NCBI GenBank assembly: GCA_937916515.1
Contig: CALFSX010000062.1
Span: forward strand, 61,406 to 125,405
DNA length: 64,000 bases
Direction: 5' to 3'
Origin: an uncultured Planctomycetaceae bacterium
GTDB taxonomy: Bacteria; Planctomycetota; Planctomycetia; Planctomycetales; Planctomycetaceae
In this document: one piece after another, positions 9,582-18,990 of the stretch
Layout: each line of letters begins with the position of its first letter
How positions within the stretch are numbered: the first letter of the stretch is position 1
The notes under the pieces: model-generated
Databases searched by the model: none
Seen by the model: the letters and a program-made list of their open reading frames with translations, nothing else
What the model was told of the DNA's origin: nothing
Translations under genes and position numbers: made by a program

Positions 9582-9830
9582 GCTTTGGTCTCCAGAAGAA
9601 TCGCCAGCTTCGACAGAAGCAGTCCAGCTGCTAGACTTCTTATGATCGATCAGACGTTCTTGACGTATATGTTCGAGTAAAAGTTGGAAGGGCGCCGGGC
9701 AGTCGCTCTGTAAAAGTGTCAGGTGCCGTCGTCAGCGTGGCGTTGCTTGCGAGTTCGATCGTTCGATCTTCTTTTGCTGAGCTTGGTTTAGCCTGTGTTT
9801 TATCCGATCTCATGAATCCTGGTAGCTTCG

Positions 9831-10232
9831 ATGGCAGTGAACTTCAATTCCGCAGATTCTCGAATCAGTGAAGGTGTTTGGCTGTTCAATGAAGGTGAGT
9901 TCTTTGCCTGCCATGATGTGTTCGAAGATCTTTGGTCGGAACTTGTGGGCCCGGAGAAGCCGTTCTTTCAAGGGCTGATTCATGCGGCCGTGTGTTTGTA
10001 TCACTTTGAAGGTTCCAACTTGTCGGGAGCCCGCAGGATGTACTCCAGCTTTAGAGCCTATGTCGCAGATTTTGCTCCCGAGTTTTGTGGAATTGATGTG
10101 GCAAGGTTGCAGCAGGATATGGAATTCTGCTTCGAAGAGTTGCTGGCAGTTTCAAGTGGCTACCCTCATGGACTTTTCCTGAGGCTCGACCGTATCCCGC
10201 ACATCCACTATGTTGCTTTGCCCGGGAAGTGA
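9831..10232 (+). CDS. DUF309 family protein
   Basis: A small helical protein of 133 residues with the DUF309 signature: FNEGEFFACHDVFEDLW followed by FFQGLIHAAVCLYHF, in which the His/Glu pattern (EFFxCHD...E) is conserved. The family has no established biochemical role; the motif suggests a metal- or ligand-binding helical bundle. The first ATG (ATGGCAGTG) fits the family N-terminus. It precedes the acyltransferase gene by 180 bases on the same strand and could be cotranscribed, with no obvious functional link. Confidence 0.85.
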   Translation: MAVNFNSADSRISEGVWLFNEGEFFACHDVFEDLWSELVGPEKPFFQGLIHAAVCLYHFEGSNLSGARRMYSSFRAYVADFAPEFCGIDVARLQQDMEFCFEELLAVSSGYPHGLFLRLDRIPHIHYVALPGK

Positions 10233-10411
10233 ATCTGGCGCGATGAGACTTTCTTTGCCTGTGAATGATTGATTTCAAGACTTGATAAGTCGTGGAAGTA
10301 CGTAGACAGAGCTTAATTTTACAGCGATTTTCGGCGGACGATTCACGACTATTCATGGAATCTGGCATTGTCTAAAATTTGCGGTTCTGAATTGGCAGGA
10401 ACGGCAAAAGT

Positions 10412-11371
10412 ATGGATGCGAAAAGTCTCAGGTTTCGACTGGAATACCTCTTCTTCATGGCAATGGTGTTTGCTCTGAACTGTTTGCCGGTACGCGCGGC
10501 GGTTCGGTTGGCGGACGCAGTTGCCTGGTTTCTGCACAAGGTCGTGCCAAAAAAACTCACTCGTTACGACGTCGCGGCAGACAATATTCGCACTGCTTTT
10601 GGTGACGCGCTGACCGAACAGCAGGTCGATTCAATTGTTCACGGCATGTGGCAGCATCTGGCTCGTATGGTTGTGGAAGTAATGCAGCTGCAACGCCGCT
10701 TTCGGCTGTATAACTGCAGTGAGGTTCTTGAGTTTCGCCAAAGAGAAGAATGCGTGCAGGCTATGATTTCCGGGCGTCCGATTCTGTTTTTGGGCGGACA
10801 CTTTGGCAATTGGGAAGTGTCAGTCAACACGTTCGGTTACTTTGGTTTTCCGATGGGAGTTGTCGCTCGAGATCTGGACAATCCTTGGTTGCATAAGTGG
10901 TTTTTGAAGTTCCGAGAATCAACGGGCAACAGCCTGATTTCGAAACAGGGCGCCAGCACAGAATTGGTGCAGGCGATGGAAGCCGGCAGGAATGTGTCAT
11001 TGCTTTGTGACCAGGATGCCGGTCGTCGAGGTGTGTTTGTTGATTTCTTTGGCAAGCCTGCTTCAACTTATAAGTCAATCGCGTTACTGGCGCTTCAGCA
11101 TGATGCGCTAGTGGTGCTGGGTGGTGCTTATCGATTGCCCGATGATTGCCAGCACAACAGTCGCTGGCGGCAATTCAATCTTACCACGGAAGCTGTGATT
11201 GACAGTCGCGATTATCAGGATGCGGATGCGGTGCCTCAGTTGACGCAGGCATTTACTGCGGCTCTGGAATCACTCATTCGACGTGCTCCCGAGCAATACT
11301 TTTGGGTGCATCGTCGCTGGAAAACGCCACCACGCGAAAAGAAATCCAAAGAGCAGCAACAAGCGGCCTGA
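10412..11371 (+). CDS. LpxL/HtrB-family lysophospholipid (lipid A) acyltransferase
   Basis: A membrane-associated acyltransferase of 319 residues. It has an N-terminal hydrophobic helix (about 12-28) and the HX4E catalytic motif GGHFGNWE (H130, E135), with downstream LLCDQDAGRRGVFVDFFGKPA typical of the LpxL/LpxM family. Family role: adding a secondary acyl chain from acyl-ACP to Kdo-lipid A or a related lipid at the inner membrane. Together with kdsA in this window it supports an LPS-type outer membrane; the exact acceptor is not determined. A dispersed repeat begins at its stop codon. Confidence 0.9.
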   Translation: MDAKSLRFRLEYLFFMAMVFALNCLPVRAAVRLADAVAWFLHKVVPKKLTRYDVAADNIRTAFGDALTEQQVDSIVHGMWQHLARMVVEVMQLQRRFRLYNCSEVLEFRQREECVQAMISGRPILFLGGHFGNWEVSVNTFGYFGFPMGVVARDLDNPWLHKWFLKFRESTGNSLISKQGASTELVQAMEAGRNVSLLCDQDAGRRGVFVDFFGKPASTYKSIALLALQHDALVVLGGAYRLPDDCQHNSRWRQFNLTTEAVIDSRDYQDADAVPQLTQAFTAALESLIRRAPEQYFWVHRRWKTPPREKKSKEQQQAA

Positions 11372-11453
11372 CAGGGGATTCGCCCTTGCCCCGGTGGCGT
11401 AGCACGCGGAACGAAGTGAAAAGCTGAAATCGCCGAGTCGCTTCCGTTGTCGC
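11370..11453 (-). repeat. Dispersed intergenic repeat, copy A
   Basis: Read on the minus strand, this segment shares blocks with copies B (28943-29072) and C (36378-36486): CGACAACGGA, CTCGGCGATT, GCGTGC-ACGCCAC and GGGGCAAGGGCGAA. It begins directly at the acyltransferase stop codon. Its terminal hairpin is degraded compared with copy C. No coding potential is seen. Confidence 0.7.
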
Positions 11454-11715
11454 TTGACGCAAGTCCTTTGCACACGGGTTTGTCGCACCGCCGTTATGGC
11501 GGCTGTTACGCCGAAACGGCCTGTACTGTGCGTCGGCGAACCGTCAGCCTGATTGGCACGGGTACGCCAGAAGTGGTTTCAGTATGCCGCAGGCCGTCAG
11601 GCACCGGGATTCCTGAGAACAAATCGTACTCCCGCAACTCCCGCAACTCCCGCCCGGCCGCTTACGCGTCACAGCTCACACGAAAATCTCTTCACAGCTT
11701 TTGGCGAAGCTACCG
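11454..11715. other. Non-coding stretch with a short tandem repeat
   Basis: Between two convergent genes. It holds a small inverted repeat (CCGCC-gttat-GGCGG) near 11490 and the tandem repeat listed separately. The short ORFs on the track here have no recognisable content. Confidence 0.5.
11628..11654. repeat. 9-bp tandem repeat, three copies
   Basis: ACTCCCGCA is repeated twice exactly and a third time with one change (ACTCCCGCC). It lies between convergent genes and is not translated. Confidence 0.9.
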
Positions 11716-13056
11716 TTAGCTTAGTCCCGTTAACACGCCGTCGCCACAGAAGTCTGTATTGCCAAAGGATGGCACCGGGTGTCCCATGCCTTCGCAGATA
11801 CTCATCAGCAGTCGGTTATGTGGAACACCGCCGAACTTCAAAGAACGTCCCATTTCGAAGTCCAGGCCGCCGCCAACCATGATGAATGGGATGTTGTCGC
11901 GGGTGTGTGAATTGCCCTTGCCCAGTTCGTTGGTCCAGATAATGGTGGTGTTGTCCAGCAGCGAACCCTGCCCACCGGGTTCCGGTGTTTCTGCGAGTCG
12001 TTTTGCCAGGTAGGCCACTTGTTCGCTGTACCAGGTGTTGATTTTGATCAGCTTTTCGTAGGCGTCTTCATTGCTGTCTGGTTCGTGTGAAAGTTCGTGA
12101 TGGCCCTCTTCGATTCCCAGCCATTTCATGCGAGGCTGGCCCACACTGTTGGTGATTTGGAATGTTGCAATTCTGGCGAAGTCTGCCACAAAGCTGTTCA
12201 CCATCATGTCCATTTGCATGCGACTGATCTGTGGAATGTTTTCATTTTGCTCTTCAACGTTGGGAGGCAGTTCGGGAACCGCATGACCGACGGAAGCGAC
12301 GTCTGACTTTCTGCTAAGTTCTGTTTGAAGTTCCTTTTCGACTTCGCGAACCATTGCCAGATGGTCCTGAAGCAGGCGACGGTCTTCGCTGCTGATCATT
12401 TGTTCAACTTTGCGGAAGTCGTCTGAAAGGTTGTCCAGGACGCTGGCGAGTAGTTCTTTGTTGCGCGCCTGTCCGTACAGCTTGTCGAACATCTGATAGG
12501 GATTGTCGATAGGAGCAACTGGTTGGTTGGCACCTGCGTAAGACATGCGTGTCCATGTGTCGGCTCGATCCGGTACCATTACCCCGAATTCCAGCGAACC
12601 GAAGCGAGTTTGCGTGGCGGGATCAGCTTGTAACTGGTTGCGAAGGTGCTGATCGACGGAGATTCCCATGGACCATCCGGCCGGCGTGTCTGAGCCGCCC
12701 TGAACGTCGCCGGGGAACAGCTCGATGCCGGTAAGCAGGCAGCCGATGCCGCGCATGTGACCATCGCCATCGCCCTTAATTCGATTGTTGATGCCGTGCA
12801 GCGTCAGCATTTTGTCTTTGTAATCAGCCAGCGGTTCCAGAATTCGCTTCAGCTGAAAGTCTTTGCCTTCTTCATCCGGCCAGAAGTGCTTTGGAATCAC
12901 TCCATTTGGACTGAAAATCACAACCATGCGTTTTTTGCGAGGCGTTTCGGCCTGCGACGCAAATCCAAGACCGGGCACACCCAGCACCAGGTTTGCGGCT
13001 GCAACACTAATGCCGGTTTTCAGCAGGAAGTCACGACGTGATAGATATCGATTCAT
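11716..13056 (-). CDS. DUF1552 domain protein with Tat-type signal
   Basis: The N-terminus [10 protein letters not shown] followed by a hydrophobic, Ala-rich stretch is a twin-arginine export signal. The rest ([15 protein letters not shown], then [20 protein letters not shown] and [11 protein letters not shown]) is the DUF1552 family, which has an alkaline-phosphatase/sulfatase-like fold related to DUF1501. These proteins are abundant in planctomycetes and are almost always encoded next to a DUF1592-type cytochrome protein, as here 210 bases upstream on the same strand. Their biochemical function is not established; an exported complex acting on complex polysaccharides or other organic matter is the usual suggestion. 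Confidence 0.92.
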   Translation of the reverse strand: MNRYLSRRDFLLKTGISVAAANLVLGVPGLGFASQAETPRKKRMVVIFSPNGVIPKHFWPDEEGKDFQLKRILEPLADYKDKMLTLHGINNRIKGDGDGHMRGIGCLLTGIELFPGDVQGGSDTPAGWSMGISVDQHLRNQLQADPATQTRFGSLEFGVMVPDRADTWTRMSYAGANQPVAPIDNPYQMFDKLYGQARNKELLASVLDNLSDDFRKVEQMISSEDRRLLQDHLAMVREVEKELQTELSRKSDVASVGHAVPELPPNVEEQNENIPQISRMQMDMMVNSFVADFARIATFQITNSVGQPRMKWLGIEEGHHELSHEPDSNEDAYEKLIKINTWYSEQVAYLAKRLAETPEPGGQGSLLDNTTIIWTNELGKGNSHTRDNIPFIMVGGGLDFEMGRSLKFGGVPHNRLLMSICEGMGHPVPSFGNTDFCGDGVLTGLS

Positions 13057-13266
13057 CTTGGAGTCTCAATCAGTGAAATGCCGGGCGGCGAATAGGCGGG
13101 TTGGAAACGAGCAGTTACCGTTTTATTCGATCGTCAAAACCAGAGCGGTGATCATCTTAGCGGAAGTTGTAATCGCTGCGGCCTTGGCAGGGAATCCAGG
13201 AACAAACGAGCCCGTAACGACCTCTACTTGTAAACAAACAAAACCATGTAAAGTGATGCAGGCGAA

Positions 13267-15693
13267 CTAAGGCGTTGTCGGCTCATTATCTATTTTCGCC
13301 GCTACGGCGGCAATTTGGACAATAAGTTCTCTAATGTTATACCCACTTTCGCGGAACTTTTTAGTCAGTTTTTCCAATGTATCGGTTCCATACGCTGCTG
13401 GCGGCTGTTTGACGAAGTGCTGGAAGGCTCGATTTACAAAGGAACGGTGTGCGTCATCACTTTCGGCCAGAAATCTGGCAAGCTCCGCTGCTCCGGAAAA
13501 GCTGACTTCCGCGCCGGATCGATCAGCATAACGCCCCGCGGAATCAATATTCTTTGAGTGCTCCTTAGTTCGAAAACGCCCGACAGCATCATAATTTTCC
13601 AGAGCAAAGCCGAGACCATTGATCTTGAGGTGGCATACCTGGCAACCTTCGGGGCTTGTCTGCAGGGCGACTCGCTCACGCGTGGTCAGGTCGGGGTGCA
13701 GGTCCGGACTTAGTGGGGTAAACGCTTCAGCCGGTGGCCTGAGGGTTCGGCCCAGCATGTAGCGAATCAAAAACACGCCTCTATGAATGGGCGACGTTGA
13801 ATCATGATAAGCAAGGCCGCTCATCAAAAATGGATGATTCAGCAAGCCCAGACGAGCGGTGCCATCAGCGCCAGTCATTCTTAGGCGTGGCCCTTCGTCG
13901 GATTCTGCCTTCCATGCGTCTCCATAAAATTCTGCGATGCGATCCGTGGTGTACGATCTTTCGGCCAGTAGAAGTTGCCGAAAGTCACTGGCGTCGCTCC
14001 AGATAGTGTCTTCGATAAACGCGTTTAGAGATGTTCTGAGATCGTGTTCCAGTTCATCATTGAAGCCGGGGAACTGTTGTTGATCTTTGTTGATGTCGTG
14101 CAGGTGATCCAGATTCAGCCAGGCATGCATCAATGCCAGAGTTTTGGCCTGAGTGCGATAATCTGACACCATGCGATAGGCGGCTGATTTTATCTGTTCT
14201 TCTGTTTTAAGTTTGTCCTGTCGAGCCAGTTTTTGCAGCCACTCGTCAGACGGCAGAGAATCGAACATCACCAACGCCAGCCGGTTGGCCGCGCGGTGAG
14301 ATTGTGGCTGTGTCTGGTCAGCCAATGGGTATAAGAATCTTGGCGACTTTAACGCTAACAGGACGACGCGTCGGATTGCTTCTGCGTCGTCCGGCGTGGT
14401 ATCGACCTGTTGATCCACGTGTCTTTGTCTTAGTTCCTTGTCGCCGGGGTCGTCGTTCAGTGAAATCCGAAAGGCCGTTTCCACTACTTCCGCCAGAAAG
14501 CTTCGCAACTGTGCTCGGTTTTCATTGGCATCTTTTTTGTGAATGCGTTGGTACCGCGGCCACAGCTCAGCAACTGCGATATCGGCGAATTCCAGCGCGG
14601 CCGCTGTGGTGGAATCGTCCCACTCGCGACTGATGGCAATTCCGCGTTCGTAGCCGTAGCTGCGGTCGTCGGGGGGCAGCGTTGTTTGCAGAGAAAACGT
14701 GGCCTGCGGTGAATACGGTATCAACTGACGAGTCGGAATAATCTCCTCAACACCGCGAGGCGGAATCCACGACAACGAGACGACAGCAGGTGGAAGTTCG
14801 GTTTTGCGTTCACGTTGAATAAAGTCAATCTTAAACGGATAGACGCGACCGGCTGTCAATGTCACCGTTTGGCGGAATTCCGTCTTGTCGCCTGACTGCA
14901 CGTGATTGTCGAAGAATTGCCGACCGATTTTTCCGAAGTCCATGACAAACGAACACGTACTGCGGACGATGATTTCGTAGCGACCAGTCACATCAGCCTT
15001 CAAGCCGCCTTCCCAGTAAATATAAAACGACTTTGCATCGATGCCTTCTCCCGGACTTTCACGCCCAAAATCGAAATCAATTACTGGATCAACTCGTTCA
15101 ATTTTCTTTTCTTCGTTCTTCCAGCGATGTCCGTTGAAATAGATCGCCTTGACGCCTCGATCCCTGGTTGGTCCAACAATGCCGTCGAAGTGAGCATACA
15201 AGTCTGCAATGCTTTGGCGTAGCTGATTTGCTGTCAGTCTTGCCAGGCCGATTCTGGGCGGACGGTTGCGGATCTGAGCAGCGTCGCTGTAAAAACTATA
15301 GTGGATGAATTCAGCGACTGCTTTTGCATCCTCACCGACGCACTGATCGGCTTCATCTTTGGGCATGGTTGTCGTGATCAACTTTGTAAGTTCACCAGTG
15401 GTGTCGTCGCCTACGAGTCGATCTTTGTACAATCCGTCGACGCCCTGCCCCTGGTCTCCATGACACGAAGCGCACTGTTCGCGATAAATTGTTGCGCCTC
15501 GTTCCAACAAAACTGAATGCTGGGTAGGCGGTTCGGCTGGCGTTTCCTGCAACGCCGCTTCATCTGCGACAATGCACGGAATTGTGTGCATCCATGCCAC
15601 GACCGTACACAAGGTCCAGACGCAACCATGGCGAAAGTTATGTGTCTTATTCATGAGTTGATTCACGCGTTTGCGAGATGTTGCTGCTGGCAC
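13267..15693 (-). CDS. DUF1592/DUF1588/DUF1585 protein with N-terminal cytochrome c domain
   Basis: Signal peptide, then a class I cytochrome c domain with CASCH at residues 74-78. A PA14-like beta-rich segment follows (about 160-320, FYIYWEGGLKADVTGRYEI), then the DUF1592 (ALKSPRFLYP), DUF1588 (HPFLMSGLAYHDSTSPIHRG) and DUF1585 modules found in large planctomycete cytochrome proteins. A second CXXCH in the DUF1588 region (GCQVCHLKINGLGF) could bind another heme. Translation could start at 15693, or more likely at the internal ATG at 15654 (MNKTHNF), which gives a more normal signal peptide. It forms a probable operon with the downstream DUF1552 gene and acts outside the cytoplasm. Confidence 0.9.
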   Translation of the reverse strand: MPAATSRKRVNQLMNKTHNFRHGCVWTLCTVVAWMHTIPCIVADEAALQETPAEPPTQHSVLLERGATIYREQCASCHGDQGQGVDGLYKDRLVGDDTTGELTKLITTTMPKDEADQCVGEDAKAVAEFIHYSFYSDAAQIRNRPPRIGLARLTANQLRQSIADLYAHFDGIVGPTRDRGVKAIYFNGHRWKNEEKKIERVDPVIDFDFGRESPGEGIDAKSFYIYWEGGLKADVTGRYEIIVRSTCSFVMDFGKIGRQFFDNHVQSGDKTEFRQTVTLTAGRVYPFKIDFIQRERKTELPPAVVSLSWIPPRGVEEIIPTRQLIPYSPQATFSLQTTLPPDDRSYGYERGIAISREWDDSTTAAALEFADIAVAELWPRYQRIHKKDANENRAQLRSFLAEVVETAFRISLNDDPGDKELRQRHVDQQVDTTPDDAEAIRRVVLLALKSPRFLYPLADQTQPQSHRAANRLALVMFDSLPSDEWLQKLARQDKLKTEEQIKSAAYRMVSDYRTQAKTLALMHAWLNLDHLHDINKDQQQFPGFNDELEHDLRTSLNAFIEDTIWSDASDFRQLLLAERSYTTDRIAEFYGDAWKAESDEGPRLRMTGADGTARLGLLNHPFLMSGLAYHDSTSPIHRGVFLIRYMLGRTLRPPAEAFTPLSPDLHPDLTTRERVALQTSPEGCQVCHLKINGLGFALENYDAVGRFRTKEHSKNIDSAGRYADRSGAEVSFSGAAELARFLAESDDAHRSFVNRAFQHFVKQPPAAYGTDTLEKLTKKFRESGYNIRELIVQIAAVAAKIDNEPTTP

Positions 15694-16128
15694 TGAATTT
15701 TGGCTTCAGCGAGAACTGAAGAGGCCATAAGCGGTTGATGGACTGCGGGAGGATGGTTTCCCGCACACGTTGCGTGTGACTTGAAACCAAAGTTGGGTGG
15801 GTATTAAGGAAGGATTTGCGCGACAAGCGATTCGGGGAGCAATTTGCAAATTTCGCTCCAGCACACCGATTGTTGCACGTTTGAATTCTAGCAGCCGAAA
15901 TCGGCGGCTTCAAACGGCGATTCTGCAGAATGCCGACATAGCGTTATCCGCCAACCATGGATTCAGAAAGCAGCTGAATTCGGCGCAGCAGAGGTCTCGA
16001 AACTGAGACGGATACACGGTTTGAATACCGGGATGCGTCAGGCAATTTGGGCGAGCAACTGTGTCTCGTTGTTTTTTTGACATCTCGGCCCTGGCGTAAA
16101 TGGCTCCAACGGCAAGCCACTGGTGCAT
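15694..16128. other. Non-coding gap
   Basis: 435 bases with no convincing gene. A small inverted repeat (CACAC-gttgc-GTGTG) lies near 15770. It must contain the promoter of the DUF1592-type gene. Confidence 0.5.
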
Positions 16129-17061
16129 CTAAAGACCGGGGTCCGTGCGTTCAAGATTCGCTCGGATTTCTGCAATGGCTTCTTTGGAGCTACCACGAAG
16201 TCGATCCAGCTCAGTTATTGTCTTTAACATCTCTTCGTAGGCGACCGAAGCATTTCCTCGAGCATCATTTTGAGCGGCGGCCAGGTGAAGCGTGTGTAGG
16301 TGCTGTTGGAATGGCCCGTCCAGCATTTCGACGGTCGGTCTCGTACAACGGCGGATCGTTTTGACGAGTTCGCGAAACGCGTCTCGTTCCGTATTTCGTT
16401 CTGCCGCCGAAAGCTCTCTGCGAGTTGTTCGAACATGCTGTTTTGCAAGTTCTGCTTCATCAACCAATCGTCCCAGCGGTGCAGCGTTTCTTCGATTGCC
16501 TTCCTTAAGCTGCCTGGCTTTCTGCAAGATCGCCTGAAGCTTTCTGGAACCTGCGCAGTGGGCCAGGCCGTCTTCTGCTGTTCTGATTGCCTGAGCTGGG
16601 TTTTTCATTTCAACAAAGATGTTGGCCAGATTCGCATACGGTTCCGGCATGGTCGGATCCAGTTTAATGGCTTCTCTATACGCTGATATCGCCATGGAAT
16701 TCATCTTCATGGCCTTCTGGGCAATTCCCAGATTGTAATACGCAGACGCACACTTCTTGTCCTTCTGAATTGCTTTTCGAAGTGTTTTAGTAGCTCCCTG
16801 GAAATCCTGAAGAAGGTTTTGGACGGCACCCATGTTAACCCAACCGGGGGCGTAAACTGGGTCCATCCGCGTAAGTTGGTTAAACGCTTCTTTCGCCGGC
16901 AGATACTGCTTGTCCATGAAGTAGGCCATTCCCAAAAGCTCTTGAGCGTTTCGGTTGGCTGAGTCGGCTGCAAGACATTCGGTCAACAACTGAATGGCCT
17001 CTGCGAAACTCTTCTTCTGCAATAATTGCCGAGCTCGTTGAACTGTTGCATCAGTAGGCAT
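16129..17061 (-). CDS. Tetratricopeptide-repeat protein
   Basis: The first 185 residues form about five TPR units (for example AYYNLGIAQKAMKMNSMAISAYREAIKLDP and PYANLANIFVEMKNPAQAIRTAEDGL). A charged, helical C-terminal region (about 200-310) has many Arg/Glu and probable coiled coil. There is no signal peptide, so it is probably cytoplasmic. TPRs mediate protein contacts, and neither its partner nor its role can be read from the neighbours. It is divergent from the HtrA-like protease. Confidence 0.88.
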   Translation of the reverse strand: MPTDATVQRARQLLQKKSFAEAIQLLTECLAADSANRNAQELLGMAYFMDKQYLPAKEAFNQLTRMDPVYAPGWVNMGAVQNLLQDFQGATKTLRKAIQKDKKCASAYYNLGIAQKAMKMNSMAISAYREAIKLDPTMPEPYANLANIFVEMKNPAQAIRTAEDGLAHCAGSRKLQAILQKARQLKEGNRRNAAPLGRLVDEAELAKQHVRTTRRELSAAERNTERDAFRELVKTIRRCTRPTVEMLDGPFQQHLHTLHLAAAQNDARGNASVAYEEMLKTITELDRLRGSSKEAIAEIRANLERTDPGL

Positions 17062-17425
17062 CGTTAGTTCTCCTCATTGGTGGCAGCGGACGATCGAAGT
17101 TTCGGCAGATCAGGCCCCGAACGACTGAATGTTGAGCATTTGGCCGAAGTGATACTGATGGTCAGCCAAATCGGGCCAACACCGTGCTCGACTTACCGCG
17201 TCAACTTTAGTCGCCTATGGGGTTCTTGCCGATTGTACAAACAGTTGGGCGTGATCAGTGGTCAATTCTACCTAGATTAACGCCGTAGGAACACAGGTAA
17301 AGTTTGCGTCGCCCGAACACCGGGTTCAAGCCGCATTTTCGGGGCTGCCGAAAGATCCGTTGACGCTTCGGTTTGTAGTGAAGCCGACAGTTTTGACGGA
17401 CTGCTGAAGAAGGCGCAGGTTCTGC
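17062..17425. other. Divergent promoter region between TPR and protease genes
   Basis: 364 bases without a convincing gene. It should contain the promoters of both flanking, divergently transcribed genes; no clear operator or hairpin was recognised. Confidence 0.45.
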
Positions 17426-18832
17426 ATGTTTGTAACTCGGCGAATATCTCTCGCTTTAACTCTGCTATGTATGTCGCTTCCAACGGCATCAGCAGTTGAC
17501 AGCGATGATCCGCGCGTGACGCCTTTGGTGAAGGCCGTTGAAAATTGTCGAGAGTTCGTCGTCAATATTCATACTGAGAAGGCCGGAACAGACGAAGGCG
17601 ATTCCCGCTTCTTTACCTCGAAGTCTCGACGTGTAAGCGGCATGGGAACCGGAATCGTCGTGGACGAGCGTGGTTACATCGTGACCAACTATCACGTGAT
17701 TCATGAAGTTGACGAAATTACTGTCACCATGATGAGCGGCGAGGTGATGAAGGCTCGTCCGGTGTCCTTTGACCGTAAACAGGACATGGCGATTATTCAC
17801 GTAACTGCTCCCGGTCCGCTAACTGTGATGCCAATCGGAACGTCGTCAGACATGAGATTGGCGGAGCAGGTGTTTGCTGTCGGAAATGCTTTTGGCTACG
17901 AATACACCGTAACTTCCGGGATTGTGAGTGCTCTTGGACGTGACGTTGAAGTTGATGAGACTCAGGCTTATGAAAATCTGATTCAGACAGATGCCAGTAT
18001 TAACCCCGGCAACAGTGGAGGCCCGCTGCTTAACCTGAACGGCGACGTGATTGGAATCAACGTCGCCATTCGTGCAGGTGCTCAGCGGATCGGCTTTGCT
18101 ATTCCAATTGATGACGCCAGAAAGACGATCAGCCGACTGCTTAGCACTGAGCGTTTGAACGGTATCTCTCACGGCTTGTTTGGCACGGACGTTAAAACAC
18201 CCAACAACCAACATCTTCTGGTTGACAACGTCATCACAGGATCAGCAGCTGACCGTTGTGGATTGAAACCAGGCGACGTGGTTGCTTCGGTTCGAGGAAT
18301 TAAGATTCACGATCTGGCCGACTGGGAACGAAGTCTGCTGGACATTCCTGTTGGTAAAGTGCTTGACGTGTCTGTCCTGCGAGACAGCAACCCGGTTGCT
18401 CTGCAGTTTGCCGTAGGTGTTGGCCAGAATGTGCCTTCAATCGCCGTGAGTCCAGATCGCCGAATTAACGTACAGACCGTTGCCACGAATGGAACTGCGG
18501 TTGCACCAGCCACCGAATCGATTCGGGAAAAAGCCGAACGACTTTACGGAATGCAAATTGTGCCGTTGAGTCCGCGAGATCGAGCGGCACTGGGACGACG
18601 ATACAGCGGCGGCATGAAAATTGTGAATGTGTCGGCTGACAGCCTGGCTGCCAAACACGGAATTAAACGAGGCGATGTATTGCTGGGGCTTGACGGTTTC
18701 GAAACGCTGGACGACCGAAACCTGAATTTCATCCTTCAGGATAGTCGCTTGAAAAGCCTCACAACAATGAAGTTTCAGATATTTCGCGGCAACCAGGCAC
18801 TGGTTGGCCACATGAAGCTGGACGGTGTGTAA
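17426..18832 (+). CDS. HtrA/DegP-like trypsin-family serine protease with two PDZ domains
   Basis: A signal peptide (residues 1-23, PTASA) precedes a trypsin-fold domain with the full triad: H90 in NYHVIH, D120 in RKQDMAI and S197 in GNSGGP. Two PDZ domains follow (about 240-340, GLKPGDVVASVRG; and about 385-465, GIKRGDVLLGLDG). This is the envelope quality-control protease/chaperone type, acting in the periplasm on misfolded proteins. The segment linking the PDZ domains (about 345-380) is low in complexity. It appears to be transcribed alone. Confidence 0.93.
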   Translation: MFVTRRISLALTLLCMSLPTASAVDSDDPRVTPLVKAVENCREFVVNIHTEKAGTDEGDSRFFTSKSRRVSGMGTGIVVDERGYIVTNYHVIHEVDEITVTMMSGEVMKARPVSFDRKQDMAIIHVTAPGPLTVMPIGTSSDMRLAEQVFAVGNAFGYEYTVTSGIVSALGRDVEVDETQAYENLIQTDASINPGNSGGPLLNLNGDVIGINVAIRAGAQRIGFAIPIDDARKTISRLLSTERLNGISHGLFGTDVKTPNNQHLLVDNVITGSAADRCGLKPGDVVASVRGIKIHDLADWERSLLDIPVGKVLDVSVLRDSNPVALQFAVGVGQNVPSIAVSPDRRINVQTVATNGTAVAPATESIREKAERLYGMQIVPLSPRDRAALGRRYSGGMKIVNVSADSLAAKHGIKRGDVLLGLDGFETLDDRNLNFILQDSRLKSLTTMKFQIFRGNQALVGHMKLDGV

Positions 18833-18930
18833 ACAAGCGTCGCAAATTTCAAACTGCAAACGCGGTGCTTCTGCACGCTATCAGGTGGCGACGCTGAAAC
18901 ACTTCGCGAATCTGCTAAGTGCGGTGACAA

Positions 18931-18953
18931 TGCTGCTGCTGCTGCTGCTGCTG
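18931..18953. repeat. CTG trinucleotide microsatellite
   Basis: Seven consecutive CTG units with a partial unit lie about 40 bases before the CitG-like start codon. In the frame of that gene an upstream TGA at 18925 and the lack of start codons mean that the repeat is not translated as part of it; it would be in the 5' leader. Confidence 0.9.
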
Positions 18954-18990
18954 TTGGAGGCAGCGAGCCAACAGGGTTCCGTTCTTCACC

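Noticed and set aside
11447-11882. Small ORFs of 90 and 109 residues
   Set aside because: They run from repeat sequence into the antisense of the DUF1552 gene.
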